This document shows, one piece after another, positions 1 to 8,458 of a DNA stretch of 64,000 nucleotides (positions are counted from its first letter, which is position 1; each line of letters starts with the position of its first letter). The position numbers were made by a program, and so were the translations under genes. This stretch comes from Algoriphagus vanfongensis DSM 17529. Lineage in GTDB: Bacteria > Bacteroidota > Bacteroidia > Cytophagales > Cyclobacteriaceae. Under the pieces are notes generated by a model, which saw only the letters and a list, made by a program, of their open reading frames with translations, did no database searches and was not told where the DNA came from. The stretch lies in contig NZ_AUBX01000010.1 in NCBI RefSeq assembly GCF_000429465.1, positions 310,001 through 374,000 of the forward strand. The letters are read 5' to 3'.

Positions 1-1382
1 AATTCCTGAACATGGGCGGCATAGACCGCTTGCATCAATTGCTCCTCTGTAGCCTGAGGCCGGGGAAAGAGAATATTGTCACGAATCGTACCCTCAAATA
101 GAAAATCGTCCTGAAGTACCACTCCCAGTTGAGAGCGAAAATCCTGAAGTCTCACCTTACCAAGATCTTGTCCGTCTAGTCGGATCTCTCCAGAATCTGG
201 ATTTAAAAAAGTAGCTGCAAGCCCTGCTATGGTAGTTTTCCCAGATCCCGACGTACCTACCAATGCAGTCACCGAACCGGCAGGAGCATCAAAACTTACA
301 TTTTTCACAACCTTTTTGCCCTCCTCGTAAGCAAATGAAACTTGGTCAAATACGATTTCTCCTTTGAATTTAGATAGAGCTACAGTCCGCTGCGTATCAT
401 CAGCTTCCAGAGGAGTATTCATGATCTCCTCCGTCCTATCAAGACCAGCAAACGCTTCAGTTAATTGGCTGCCTATATTGGACATCTGTACGATCGGAGC
501 GATCATAAAACCCAAATACAAGGTAAAAGCCAAGAAATCTCCGAAAGTCATCCTTCCTTCCATGATCATCCAACCTCCTATCCCCATGATCCCTGCAGAA
601 GCCAATCCCAAAAGTAAAGTTCCGGCAGAAGTCACAAAGGAAGTTGCTGTCAGACTTGCTTTGACATTTTGAAATAGCTCATCTACTCCTTGCTGAAAAG
701 TCTTAATCTCCTGATTTTCCGCATTAAATCCTTTGATCACACGGATACCGCCCAAAGTTTCTGTCAGGCGCCCAGTTACCTGAGCATTTATCTTGCCCCT
801 TTCTCTGAAAATCGGTCGGATTCGCCCAAACGCTTTTAAAGAAACCAAGCCAAATACAATCACTGGAACCAGTACATAGAGCGTCATCAAGGGACTGATA
901 CTGATCAATAAAACCAACGAAATAATGGCCGTCAATATCCCGCCTATCATCTGCGCAAAACCTGTCCCCACCAGATTTCTCACCCCTTCCACATCAGTCA
1001 TGATCCGGGAAACCAATTCTCCGGTTTTGGTATTGTCAAAAAAACGGATTGGCAACTGAATAATATGCGATTGCACCCGAGAACGAAGTTTTGCGATCAG
1101 ATTTTGGGCCTCTACAGATAAGATCTGAGTCAAAGCGTAAGAAGTGACAGACTGCACAACAATCGCAGCTACTACAGCCAAAATCAACCATTTCAAAAGC
1201 TCCAAATCATTGGAAGGTATCACATCATCTACCAAATACTTGCTGGCTCCAGGCAATACCAAACTTGCCAATCTACTGATGATGATCAACACCAGACCCA
1301 AAAAAAGATGTCTTCGGCGAGGCCAAATAATGGTCTTGAAGACCTGCCCCATCGTGACCTTTCGCTCTGCTTTTTTAGCCAT
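1..1382 (-). CDS. ABC exporter, fused permease and ATPase (MsbA-like), 3' end outside window
   Basis: Reading leftward from an ATG at 1382 gives an uninterrupted frame to the window edge, about 460 residues of a protein normally near 590-600. The N-terminal ~330 residues are the six-helix transmembrane exporter domain. The nucleotide-binding domain follows, with Walker A GTSGSGKT near residue 373 and a Q-loop (VLQDDFLFEGT). Signature motif and Walker B lie beyond the window. Half-transporters of this kind act as homodimers in the inner membrane, exporting lipids, drugs or peptides; the substrate cannot be read from sequence. No operon partner is visible upstream: 178 bp without a gene separate it from the ACR3 gene, which reads the same way and ends at 1561. 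Confidence 0.93.
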   Translation of the reverse strand, partial: MAKKAERKVTMGQVFKTIIWPRRRHLFLGLVLIIISRLASLVLPGASKYLVDDVIPSNDLELLKWLILAVVAAIVVQSVTSYALTQILSVEAQNLIAKLRSRVQSHIIQLPIRFFDNTKTGELVSRIMTDVEGVRNLVGTGFAQMIGGILTAIISLVLLISISPLMTLYVLVPVIVFGLVSLKAFGRIRPIFRERGKINAQVTGRLTETLGGIRVIKGFNAENQEIKTFQQGVDELFQNVKASLTATSFVTSAGTLLLGLASAGIMGIGGWMIMEGRMTFGDFLAFTLYLGFMIAPIVQMSNIGSQLTEAFAGLDRTEEIMNTPLEADDTQRTVALSKFKGEIVFDQVSFAYEEGKKVVKNVSFDAPAGSVTALVGTSGSGKTTIAGLAATFLNPDSGEIRLDGQDLGKVRLQDFRSQLGVVLQDDFLFEGTIRDNILFPRPQATEEQLMQAVYAAHVQE

Positions 1383-1560
1383 AAAGTTTAGATTTAGACT
1401 CAAAAACCCGGATTGAATCCAGACGGTTCAATTGGGAATGTACATTTTTTTGAGAAAATCGAGTTTGCAGAATTCTTGGATCAGTGATTTTCCCTCATAT
1501 TCCTTGGCAAGGACTTAAATGATAAGAAGGTTCTTGATTTCAATTCTCTTCCTTGAAAGA

Positions 1561-2601
1561 CTAAGCCTTTTGATAGAGCTTTCCCCTGATCCAAAAGGCC
1601 ACCCGAACCAATAGAATCAAAGCAGGAACCTCAACAAGAGGTCCGATGACTCCCGCAAAAGCCTGTCCTGAGCTCAGGCCAAACACCGCGATAGCCACTG
1701 CTATAGCTAACTCAAAATTATTTCCAGCGGCGGTGAAGGCCACAGAGGCTGCTTTTTCATAATCTGAACCCAAAACCTTGGTCACAATAAACCCGATGAC
1801 AAACATCAAAACGAAATAGATGAGAAGCGGTATTGCTATCCGAATCACATCCATCGGTATAGTCACGATCAACTGGCCTTTCAGCGAAAACATCACGACA
1901 ATTGTAAACAAAAGCGCCAATAAAGTAATCGGAGATATCCTCGGAATAAACTGATTCTTATACCAGTCCTCTCCTTTTATTTTGACCAAAATAAGTCTAG
2001 TCAAGATCCCCATCAAAAACGGGATACCAAGATAAATCGCCACGCTCTCAGCTATCATACCGATAGATACATCTACTACCAGCCCCTCCAGACCGAAATA
2101 CGGAGGCAGAACTGTGATAAAGAGCCAAGCATAGAAACTATAGCCAAAGACTTGAAAAATACTATTTAAAGCTACCAAACCAGCACCATATTCACTGCTG
2201 CCTTCGGCCAGGTCATTCCATACCAGCACCATCGCGATGCACCTTGCCAAGCCGATCAAGATCAACCCCACCATGTATTCAGGATAGTCTTTCAAGAAAA
2301 CTACAGCCAGGACAAACATCAATATCGGGCCTATTACCCAATTCAACAGTAAAGAAATGGAGAGGATCTTGACATTTTTAAACACCTTTGGAAGCAAACT
2401 ATAATCGACTTTTGCCAAAGGTGGATACATCATTAGGATCAGACCGATCGCAATCGGAACGTTGGTAGCCCCCACGCTCACAGAATCTATCCAGGAAGAA
2501 CTTGAAGGGAAAAAGTAACCCAAGCCCACTCCTATCCCCATCGCAAGGAAAATCCAAAGTGTCAGATATTGATCAAGAAAACCGAGTTTTTTGGCAGCCA
2601 T
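1561..2601 (-). CDS. acr3: Arsenite efflux permease, ACR3 family
   Basis: 346-residue hydrophobic protein with about ten membrane segments and the ACR3 hallmark [13 protein letters not shown], which carries the conserved cysteine of the fourth helix; the C-terminal half holds the [15 protein letters not shown] motif typical of the family. ACR3 exchangers expel As(III) (and sometimes Sb(III)) across the inner membrane using the proton gradient. It starts 6 bp after the arsC stop codon and is the last gene of a leftward arsR - DUF6428 - arsC - acr3 operon, so arsenate reduced by ArsC would be exported here. It is ACR3, not the unrelated ArsB permease. Length is normal for the family. Confidence 0.95.
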   Translation of the reverse strand: MAAKKLGFLDQYLTLWIFLAMGIGVGLGYFFPSSSSWIDSVSVGATNVPIAIGLILMMYPPLAKVDYSLLPKVFKNVKILSISLLLNWVIGPILMFVLAVVFLKDYPEYMVGLILIGLARCIAMVLVWNDLAEGSSEYGAGLVALNSIFQVFGYSFYAWLFITVLPPYFGLEGLVVDVSIGMIAESVAIYLGIPFLMGILTRLILVKIKGEDWYKNQFIPRISPITLLALLFTIVVMFSLKGQLIVTIPMDVIRIAIPLLIYFVLMFVIGFIVTKVLGSDYEKAASVAFTAAGNNFELAIAVAIAVFGLSSGQAFAGVIGPLVEVPALILLVRVAFWIRGKLYQKA

Positions 2602-2607
2602 GTTTAC

Positions 2608-3222
2608 TTATTTAACAGATACATTGGCAAAAACATAAAACATCTCGGAGGCTATTTGCAGGGACCTCTCATCGTAGCGACTGGCCTCTTCTGGCGTATC
2701 ATCAAAAGCCTTCGGATCCTCGTATCTGACAGGGATTCTAGCCGAAGCCCCTGGAATGAAGGGACAATTTTCATCCGCATGCGCGCAGGTCATCACAGCT
2801 GCAAAATTGTCTTTGCTATTGATCGGGTCATCATAGAGCTTGGAGAAAGCCGCAATTGGATCTTCATCTTCTGAATAAAAAACAAAATAAAACGGATTGT
2901 CCACACCCTTTTGAGCGACACGAAAACCACTTCTTCGAATAGATGCCACTGCCCGATCATTGAAGGCTGTCACTTCCACACCTCCGGAATAGCAGTAGGC
3001 CGGAATTCTGTAAAAAGCAGCTGCGGTCTGGGCCCAAATCTGCGAAAACTGACTTCTCCGGGAATTGTGGGTACAAATAAAATTGAGATGAACTGCCTCT
3101 CCTGAATCGATTTTATCCTGAATAAAATCGATCAAAGACTGGAGTACTTTCTTTCTCTCCTCAGGTATGTCGAGAGACTGGGCTTGCGAAATAGTGGCGT
3201 GTAGGCTTTCTAAAAACTTCAT
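2608..3222 (-). CDS. arsC: Arsenate reductase, thioredoxin-coupled LMW-phosphatase type
   Basis: 204-residue protein built on the low-molecular-weight protein tyrosine phosphatase fold. The P-loop CTHNSRR (CX5R) lies near residue 50, and a CAHADENC segment supplies the two further cysteines, spaced as in Staphylococcus aureus ArsC (Cys82/Cys89). That cysteine trio marks the thioredoxin-coupled arsenate reductases, which convert As(V) to As(III) in the cytoplasm. It is longer than the ~130-residue Gram-positive enzyme because of an N-terminal extension of ~45 residues; such longer forms are, as far as I know, common in Bacteroidota. It sits between DUF6428 (29 bp gap) and the ACR3 gene. Confidence 0.9.
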   Translation of the reverse strand: MKFLESLHATISQAQSLDIPEERKKVLQSLIDFIQDKIDSGEAVHLNFICTHNSRRSQFSQIWAQTAAAFYRIPAYCYSGGVEVTAFNDRAVASIRRSGFRVAQKGVDNPFYFVFYSEDEDPIAAFSKLYDDPINSKDNFAAVMTCAHADENCPFIPGASARIPVRYEDPKAFDDTPEEASRYDERSLQIASEMFYVFANVSVK

Positions 3223-3251
3223 AACATCAATTGGATAGGATTAAAATCTAC

Positions 3252-3722
3252 TTAGCAGCAACCCGAACCCGGAGTGCAGCTTTCTGATTTGACATTCAAG
3301 CTGGACAGTCGAACCTTTGGTTTTTTGTCCGGAATCCCACACTTATCCTTCGCCAGACAATCAGTCTGCTTGCTCGTCAAAAGAAAATTAACGCCATCAA
3401 ACTCCAACCCAAATTTCCCAATGGTATCGGCCTGATATTCTACCTCCACTTCCAGGTCTTCCAGTCCCAACACCTTCTCAGAAAGCTCAATAATGTGAAT
3501 CAGCTTTTCCGGATGAAGGCGGTGATTGTAGTCATCCGCACTCCAAAGCTGGAAGTTTGCTACATTTTCTGTTCTCACAGTACCTCCACAGTCTATAAAA
3601 TGCTTAGAGATTTTGCCTACCTCCGTCACATGAAAGTGGGTAGGAACCAACTCTCCATCGGGCAATTGAAAAGCGATATTTTCGAGTTGGGCTAAGTGGT
3701 TTTTCACTTCAGATAGTTTCAT
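3252..3722 (-). CDS. DUF6428 family protein of the ars operon
   Basis: 156-residue soluble protein that I recognise as the DUF6428 family, found in Bacteroidota ars operons; its biochemical role is unknown to me. It has a conserved-looking N-terminal half (THFHVTEVG, FIDCGGTVR) and a cysteine-rich C-terminus ending CTPGSGCC, suggestive of metalloid or metal binding. Other cysteines fall at DCGG, QTDCLAKDKCG. It lies 50 bp after arsR, and the gap holds a second copy of the operator-like box, so it may be transcribed both from the arsR promoter and from its own. An accessory role in arsenic handling is inferred from position and the cysteine tail. Confidence 0.8.
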   Translation of the reverse strand: MKLSEVKNHLAQLENIAFQLPDGELVPTHFHVTEVGKISKHFIDCGGTVRTENVANFQLWSADDYNHRLHPEKLIHIIELSEKVLGLEDLEVEVEYQADTIGKFGLEFDGVNFLLTSKQTDCLAKDKCGIPDKKPKVRLSSLNVKSESCTPGSGCC

Positions 3723-3734
3723 CTTTTTATTTGT

Positions 3735-3752
3735 TTATTGCGATAATACGAT
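3735..3752 (-). promoter_or_regulatory. ArsR operator-like box, copy 2
   Basis: The 18-bp sequence TTATTGCGATAATACGAT (plus strand) lies 13 bp upstream of the DUF6428 start. It matches the box upstream of arsR at 16 of 18 positions, and its first 12 bases are near-palindromic (TTATYGCRATAA). A repeated, partly symmetric box in front of both arsR and the next gene is what an ArsR binding site would look like; binding is inferred. Confidence 0.55.
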
Positions 3753-3772
3753 AGATAGATTCAAATTTTTTT

Positions 3773-4105
3773 TTAACAGCAATTTCCCTGATCATCAATT
3801 TTTTGATCAAAAAAAACACCTAAGGCTTGTCTCATTTTTTCCCAATTTCCTTGGTCAATACAATAGCAAACACTAGTACCCGTAATATTTCCTTTGATCA
3901 AACCCAATGATTTGAGCTCCTTGAGATGCTGAGAAATCGTGGGCTGAGCTAGACCGATTTCCAAAACCAAATCTCCGCAGACACAGGAATTGATCTTGAA
4001 AAGGTGCTGGAGGATAGCCACCCGAGCGGGATGGGCAAAAGCTTTTGCAAATTGAGCTATCTCATTTTGCTGGTCAGAGAATATTTCAGTTTTGGTCAAC
4101 CCCAT
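3773..4105 (-). CDS. arsR: Arsenic-responsive repressor, ArsR family
   Basis: 110-residue winged-helix protein of the ArsR/SmtB family. The helix-turn-helix region reads LGLAQPTISQHLKELKSLGLIKG, and an SCVCGD segment just before it matches the ELCVCDL-type As(III) site, with two cysteines. The protein ends with a second cysteine pair (GNCC), which could give a third thiol ligand. It is the first gene of the leftward ars operon and would repress that operon until As(III) binds. The upstream region carries an operator-like box ending 13 bp before the start codon. Confidence 0.93.
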   Translation of the reverse strand: MGLTKTEIFSDQQNEIAQFAKAFAHPARVAILQHLFKINSCVCGDLVLEIGLAQPTISQHLKELKSLGLIKGNITGTSVCYCIDQGNWEKMRQALGVFFDQKIDDQGNCC

Positions 4106-4117
4106 GATTCAATTTAT

Positions 4118-4135
4118 TTATTGCAATATTACGAT
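4118..4135 (-). promoter_or_regulatory. ArsR operator-like box, copy 1
   Basis: TTATTGCAATATTACGAT (plus strand) upstream of arsR; 16 of 18 positions match the box at 3735-3752. It contains the perfect palindrome TATTGCAATA. Read leftward it also includes TAATATTG, one mismatch from the Bacteroidota -7 element TANNTTTG, so repressor and polymerase sites may overlap. Function is inferred from the repeat and location. Confidence 0.55.
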
Positions 4136-4241
4136 TAATAATTTTTCAAGTTCAATGATTTGACACTTTTTTTCAAAATTCAACTAGTTACCTCCTCCGA
4201 TAAAACACCTAACTTCCCCAATATTGAAAATCCTCCATGTC

Positions 4242-4541
4242 ATGATGAAGAAAAGCTTGTTTTATGGGATCGCCTGTGTCGTATTCCTTTCCTGCGACAA
4301 GGATGACACCTTGCCTCTATTGGCCGAGACCGGAACCATTTGGCGTAGCGGAGGACTTTATTACTGTGCCGAGCAGATCCATCTAGACAATGGAGACATA
4401 GTAATAGTGGCGGATTTGACAAGTATGCTTGAGTATCCATCCGGAACCCGAGTGTCTGTCGCCTACCAAAAACTGGGAATGAATAAAAACTGTGCGCCAG
4501 CTATTGATGGTGAAATCATAGAAATCGAAGAAATAGAGTAA
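4242..4541 (+). CDS. Small putative lipoprotein
   Basis: 99-residue protein beginning MMKK with a short hydrophobic stretch and a lipobox-like VFLSC followed by KDDD-type residues, indicating an exported, lipid-anchored protein. The mature part is about 80 residues, contains single cysteines (YYCAEQ, KNCAP) and resembles no family I can name. I chose ATG 4242 (ATG 4245 is equally possible) because a start at an upstream TTG (4224) would add residues before the charged signal-peptide start. It ends 2 bp before map, so the two are probably co-transcribed. Confidence 0.65.
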   Translation: MMKKSLFYGIACVVFLSCDKDDTLPLLAETGTIWRSGGLYYCAEQIHLDNGDIVIVADLTSMLEYPSGTRVSVAYQKLGMNKNCAPAIDGEIIEIEEIE

Positions 4542-4543
4542 AT

Positions 4544-5305
4544 ATGTCCATATCCAAAGAATCCGAACTCATCGGAATGAAAAAAGTAAGTGAAGTCGTA
4601 GCTCAAACGCTCAAGCAGATGAGAAATCACGCCAAAGCCGGAATGAGCACCAAAGAGCTGGACGAGTTTGGCGGGCAAATTCTAAATAGTTTAGGCGCCA
4701 AATCTGCACCTTTCGAGACCTATGGCTTCCCTGGCTATACCTGTATCAGCGTCAACCAAGAAGCCGCACATGGGATTCCATCCGAAAACAAAATTTTGAA
4801 GGAAGGTGACCTGATCAATATAGATGTTTCAGCCGAATTAGATGGTTTTTGGGCTGACAATGGAGGCTCCTTCGTCATTGGCAAAGACATTCATCAGCAT
4901 CAGCCATTGGTAGATGCTTCCAGGACTATTTTGCAAAAGGCAATCAACCAAATCCGTGGAGGAGTGAAAATCGCGGACATTGGACATCTTATCGAATCGG
5001 AAGCCAGAAAATCTGGCTTCAAAGTCATCAAAAACCTAGCAGGCCATGGAGTAGGTCGGAGTCTCCATGAAGCACCCGAGGATATCCTAAACTATCGGGT
5101 CAAGAGCAACCGGGAGCGTTTTAAGAAAAATACGACAGTTGCTATCGAAACATTCATCTCTACACATTCCACCTATGCAGTCGAGCAAGCCGATGGCTGG
5201 ACACTGGTTGGCAATAAAGGAGGATTTGTGACGCAGCATGAACACACGATTTTGATCACTGATCAAGCTCCCCTGATACTGACCGCAGCAAATGAAATCT
5301 GGTAA
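4544..5305 (+). CDS. map: Methionine aminopeptidase, type I
   Basis: 253-residue cytoplasmic metalloprotease that removes the initiator methionine from nascent proteins. All five metal ligands are recognisable: Asp94, Asp105 (NIDVSAELDGFWADNG), His168 (GHGVGRSLHE), Glu202 (AIETF) and Glu233 (HEHT); the substrate-contacting His76 (HGIPS) is also present. Length and spacing match type I enzymes without an N-terminal zinc extension. It follows the small lipoprotein gene by 2 bp. Normally map lies in ribosomal-protein operons in many bacteria, so this may be a second copy, which cannot be decided from the window. Confidence 0.93.
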   Translation: MSISKESELIGMKKVSEVVAQTLKQMRNHAKAGMSTKELDEFGGQILNSLGAKSAPFETYGFPGYTCISVNQEAAHGIPSENKILKEGDLINIDVSAELDGFWADNGGSFVIGKDIHQHQPLVDASRTILQKAINQIRGGVKIADIGHLIESEARKSGFKVIKNLAGHGVGRSLHEAPEDILNYRVKSNRERFKKNTTVAIETFISTHSTYAVEQADGWTLVGNKGGFVTQHEHTILITDQAPLILTAANEIW

Positions 5306-5332
5306 AACCCCACCCAAAAAAACCTATCATCA

Positions 5333-5767
5333 ATGACTAGTAAAATCCTGAAAATCTTCCTCAGACTTGCTTTGGCATCTTCATTTCTATCAGCAGTAGC
5401 GGATAGATTGGGGATGTGGCCCTCATCCGTTTCAGTCTGGGGAGATTGGGCTACTTTTTTAGATTATACCCAACTCATCAACCCTTGGTTTCCTCCCTCC
5501 ACCATTCCTATCCTCGGTGCCTTGGTCACAGGCTTGGAGGTTTTGTTTGCTATGGCACTCCTACTTGGATTCAAAACAGAGTTTTTCGGAAAATTAAGCG
5601 GAATACTGATCTTAATTTTTGCCCTCTCCATGACACTTTCTACAGGAATCAAAGGCGCCTTTGACTATTCCGTTTTTTCGGCAGCCGCTGCAGCATTTTG
5701 TTTGGGGCAAATGAAAGACAAATTTCTGGAGCTAGATTTAGTCTTTCAGAGAGGCCTGGCAAATTAA
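5333..5767 (+). CDS. DoxX-like integral membrane protein
   Basis: 144 residues with four predicted membrane helices (N-terminal FLRLALASSFLSAVA, then PILGALVTGLEVLFAMALLLGF, LSGILILIFALSMTLSTGI and FSAAAAAFCLG). This is the layout of small DoxX/DoxD-type proteins, whose roles range from quinone-linked oxidation to stress membrane complexes; none can be assigned here. It begins 27 bp after map and is followed by a bidirectional terminator hairpin. A second DoxX-like gene lies at 35248. Confidence 0.75.
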   Translation: MTSKILKIFLRLALASSFLSAVADRLGMWPSSVSVWGDWATFLDYTQLINPWFPPSTIPILGALVTGLEVLFAMALLLGFKTEFFGKLSGILILIFALSMTLSTGIKGAFDYSVFSAAAAAFCLGQMKDKFLELDLVFQRGLAN

Positions 5768-5853
5768 AGCTTTTATGCTCATAAAAATAGACCCAAACAA
5801 AATCCGAGACCATTGAGGAATCAGTGAGCTTCAGTCTCATTTGACACAAAAAA

Positions 5854-5875
5854 AGCCTCCCGAAATCGGGAGGCT
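5854..5875. terminator. Bidirectional terminator between DoxX and DUF1573 genes
   Basis: Ten-base arms AGCCTCCCGA and TCGGGAGGCT with a 2-base gap, flanked by A-runs on the left and T-runs on the right, so it can end transcription from both converging genes. Confidence 0.85.
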
Positions 5876-5899
5876 GAATTTTTTAGAGCTACTTTCTAA

Positions 5900-6295
5900 T
5901 TATTTGGTCTTAGGAAGTACATTAGAGATCAAAGAGACTTTCTCTATCGGCTCAGAAGCATTGGAGTAAATTCTTACAACAGAATTCTGCTTGCCCATTT
6001 TTCCAGCTGAGTTAAAAGAAACCTTAATTTCAGCTGATTTTCCTGGAGCGATAGGCTCTTTTGGCCAGCTAGGTACAGTACAGCCACAGGTCGCAGCCAC
6101 ATTGGATATGATCAACGGAGTAGAACCAGAGTTGGTCAATTCGAACGTGTGAGAGACTTTATCTCCTTGCTTGATATCTCCGAAATCCACAGATTTTTCC
6201 TTGAACGTGATGACAGCACCTGACTCGCTTTGCGCATTGGCCTGAAAAGCAAATACCAAAGCAAAGAAGCTGAGAAGCAATCCTAATTTTTTCAT
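5900..6295 (-). CDS. DUF1573 domain protein, secreted
   Basis: 131 residues: an N-terminal signal peptide (MKKLGLLLSFFALVFAFQANA) followed by one DUF1573 domain, an immunoglobulin-like MSP/ASPM-Hydin-type fold (VDFGDIKQGDKVSHTFELTNSG; CGCTVPSWPKEPIAPG). This family is very common in Bacteroidota and is predicted to be periplasmic or extracellular; no enzymatic role is known. The two cysteines of ATCGCT are the family's conserved pair. It is transcribed alone, ending at the shared terminator. Confidence 0.88.
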   Translation of the reverse strand: MKKLGLLLSFFALVFAFQANAQSESGAVITFKEKSVDFGDIKQGDKVSHTFELTNSGSTPLIISNVAATCGCTVPSWPKEPIAPGKSAEIKVSFNSAGKMGKQNSVVRIYSNASEPIEKVSLISNVLPKTK

Positions 6296-6440
6296 AGTCT
6301 TTAACAGTTAATTATTCAAATATTCAATTTTTCAATCTTTTTCAAAAGCAAAATGCCTTTCTCTTTGCTACAAATCATGGAAATACCCTGCCAATCATAG
6401 CAGTGAGAATTCTTAAAATTTCTTAAAACAAAGAAAAGCC

Positions 6441-7883
6441 TTAGCTCTCTTCAGAACTCCCAACAAAGAACTGGGGCAAAAAATTCACTAAATAAAGCTC
6501 CTCGGTAGCGCGTGTAATAGCCGTGTACAACCACCTTACGAAATCCCGGTCGACCTTCTCTTCTGGCAGATATCCCTGATCTACAAATACTGCCTTCCAC
6601 TGACCACCTTGGGCCTTATGACAGGTCAGTGCATAGGCAAATTTAACATGCAACGCATTGAGATAGGGATCCTTTCTGATCAGCTCCTGTCGCTCTGTCT
6701 TGCTCGCCACATCGGCATAGTCTTCCGAAACTTGCTCATAAAGCGCTCTGTACTGATCTCTGGTCAAGGAAGGACTCGGGGAATACAATGTCTCCAAGAT
6801 CACTTTGGCTTCAAAATGAGGCTCCTCAGGATAATCAAGTAGTCTTAACTCCAGGGTGGCAAATCGAAAACCATACAACTCCTCAAAGGATCGGATTTTC
6901 ATAATTTCTGCCATATCGCCATTCGCCAAAAAATTCACCTTCTCCGAATCGGCCATATAGGTGTAGTTATTTTTGACAATCATCAGGAGGTCTCCTGTAC
7001 TGATCTCATCTTCATAGAAATGGATTACTTTCCGAATATAAAGATTGTATTGAACGGCCGTTTTATTGGATCTCGTCACAATAACGGTGTTATCTGTACC
7101 ATATTTATCATAGGCATAGCGTAGACCATCTTCCAGTCTTTCTCCGGTCATCTTGAAAATATCCCGAAATCGGCTCGTCAGCAACTGAACCATGGGCTTT
7201 TCCTGAGAGATAATCGATCTTAAGGCTGTGGCATTATACAGCACGCCTGATTCCAATCTCTGACGCATCACCTCCACGAGCTCCACCTGATCCGCATGGA
7301 TACGAAAGTGACGCTGCAAATAGCCTGAATCCAATGCAGGACTATAATCTGAGCCTACCGGCGGCAGCTGAGCCGTATCCCCTACCAATACCAATCTATT
7401 CTCTTCACCTGAAAAAACAAATCGAATCAGATCTCCCAGCAAATTTCCCGACATGCCCCCGTCATCCGCCAGCATGGATGATTCATCTACGATGAAAACC
7501 GTATTTTTATAGTAATTTTTCTGCCTGACAAATCCCTGCCCAAGATTCCCTATCTCGCCTTTCGGTTTGTAGATTATTTTATGAATCGTGAAAGCTGCCC
7601 TACCACTATAATTGCTCATGACTTTGGCCGCCCGACCTGTCGGTGCCAAAAGAAGCGACCGCTGTTTCATCCGAGGCAGGCACTGTACCAAAGCAGAAAT
7701 GAGGGAAGTTTTACCCGTTCCGGCATATCCTCTCAGCACAAATGTGGGCTCTTCACTCGGATCCTGAAGGAGAAAAGCATCCATCTTGCTGAAAAAATCA
7801 GCCTGACCTCGGGTAGGTTCAAAAGGAAAATTAACCCGAATCAGCTCTGAAGGCTTCCACTTGCTCTGATTATCTTTGGTCAT
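6441..7883 (-). CDS. RecD-like superfamily 1 helicase / AAA ATPase
   Basis: 480-residue ATP-dependent DNA helicase of the RecD/RecD2 type. Motif I reads GYAGTGKTSL near residue 50, motif II VDESSML, motif III VLVGDTAQLPPVG and the C-terminal motifs VKFAYALTCHKAQGGQW and YTAITRATEELYLV are intact. It lacks the long N-terminal domain of RecD2, a form widespread in Bacteroidota. Likely role is DNA unwinding in repair or recombination. I chose ATG 7883; an open frame continues upstream to 8009, but that stretch lies inside the divergent Nudix gene starting at 7893. Only 9 bp separate the two start codons. Confidence 0.88.
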   Translation of the reverse strand: MTKDNQSKWKPSELIRVNFPFEPTRGQADFFSKMDAFLLQDPSEEPTFVLRGYAGTGKTSLISALVQCLPRMKQRSLLLAPTGRAAKVMSNYSGRAAFTIHKIIYKPKGEIGNLGQGFVRQKNYYKNTVFIVDESSMLADDGGMSGNLLGDLIRFVFSGEENRLVLVGDTAQLPPVGSDYSPALDSGYLQRHFRIHADQVELVEVMRQRLESGVLYNATALRSIISQEKPMVQLLTSRFRDIFKMTGERLEDGLRYAYDKYGTDNTVIVTRSNKTAVQYNLYIRKVIHFYEDEISTGDLLMIVKNNYTYMADSEKVNFLANGDMAEIMKIRSFEELYGFRFATLELRLLDYPEEPHFEAKVILETLYSPSPSLTRDQYRALYEQVSEDYADVASKTERQELIRKDPYLNALHVKFAYALTCHKAQGGQWKAVFVDQGYLPEEKVDRDFVRWLYTAITRATEELYLVNFLPQFFVGSSEES

Positions 7884-7892
7884 AGAAAACGA

Positions 7893-8408
7893 ATGTACAT
7901 GAAGGAAGACGACATCGGCAAGGAAATCAATGCAAAGTTTGGACATCAACTTCGGGTGAGGGTCAATGGGATTCTGATCCAAGATGACAAAGTCCTGATG
8001 CTCCGTCATCTGATGGGCGGTGGAAAGGAATTCTGGTCTGTACCGGGGGGAGGCATGCAGTATGGAAGCAATGCCGAAGATAATCTAAAGCGGGAGTTTG
8101 AAGAAGAAACTGGGCTGGAAATTAAAACCAACCGTTTTCTTTTTGTGCATGAATTTTTCAGAGAACCGCTCCATGCTATAGAAATGTTTTTTGAGGTTTC
8201 CTATATTTCGGGAAAAATCAACCTTGGCACCGACCCGGAGCTAGACCACGACAAGCAAATCCTAACAGATATTCGCTGGATGAGCATTTCGGAAATCCAT
8301 TCATTGTCTCCTGAGTCAGTTCATCAAATCTTTTGGGGCATTAAATCCCTTCAAGACCTAGGATTGTGTAAAGGATATTTTAATTTTGGAAATAATTATC
8401 TAAAATAG
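7893..8408 (+). CDS. Nudix hydrolase
   Basis: 171-residue protein with a complete Nudix box (GGGMQYGSNAEDNLKREF followed by EEETGLEI, matching GX5EX7REUXEEXGU). Such enzymes hydrolyse nucleoside diphosphates linked to another group; the substrate is not readable. The preceding strand region QLRVRVNGILIQDDKVLML is the usual Nudix N-terminal strand. Start at ATG 7893; a second in-frame ATG lies 6 bp downstream. Divergent from the helicase gene with 9 bp between starts, so its promoter must sit inside the helicase coding sequence or the two share one. Confidence 0.88.
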   Translation: MYMKEDDIGKEINAKFGHQLRVRVNGILIQDDKVLMLRHLMGGGKEFWSVPGGGMQYGSNAEDNLKREFEEETGLEIKTNRFLFVHEFFREPLHAIEMFFEVSYISGKINLGTDPELDHDKQILTDIRWMSISEIHSLSPESVHQIFWGIKSLQDLGLCKGYFNFGNNYLK

Positions 8409-8458
8409 CACGATTTAAAACCATCAACCTTACCAACAAGATTTAAAATTTCAACAAA

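Noticed and set aside
364-1416. Open frames on the plus strand opposite the ABC exporter gene
   Set aside because: They are shadows of the continuous minus-strand exporter frame that carries clear motifs.
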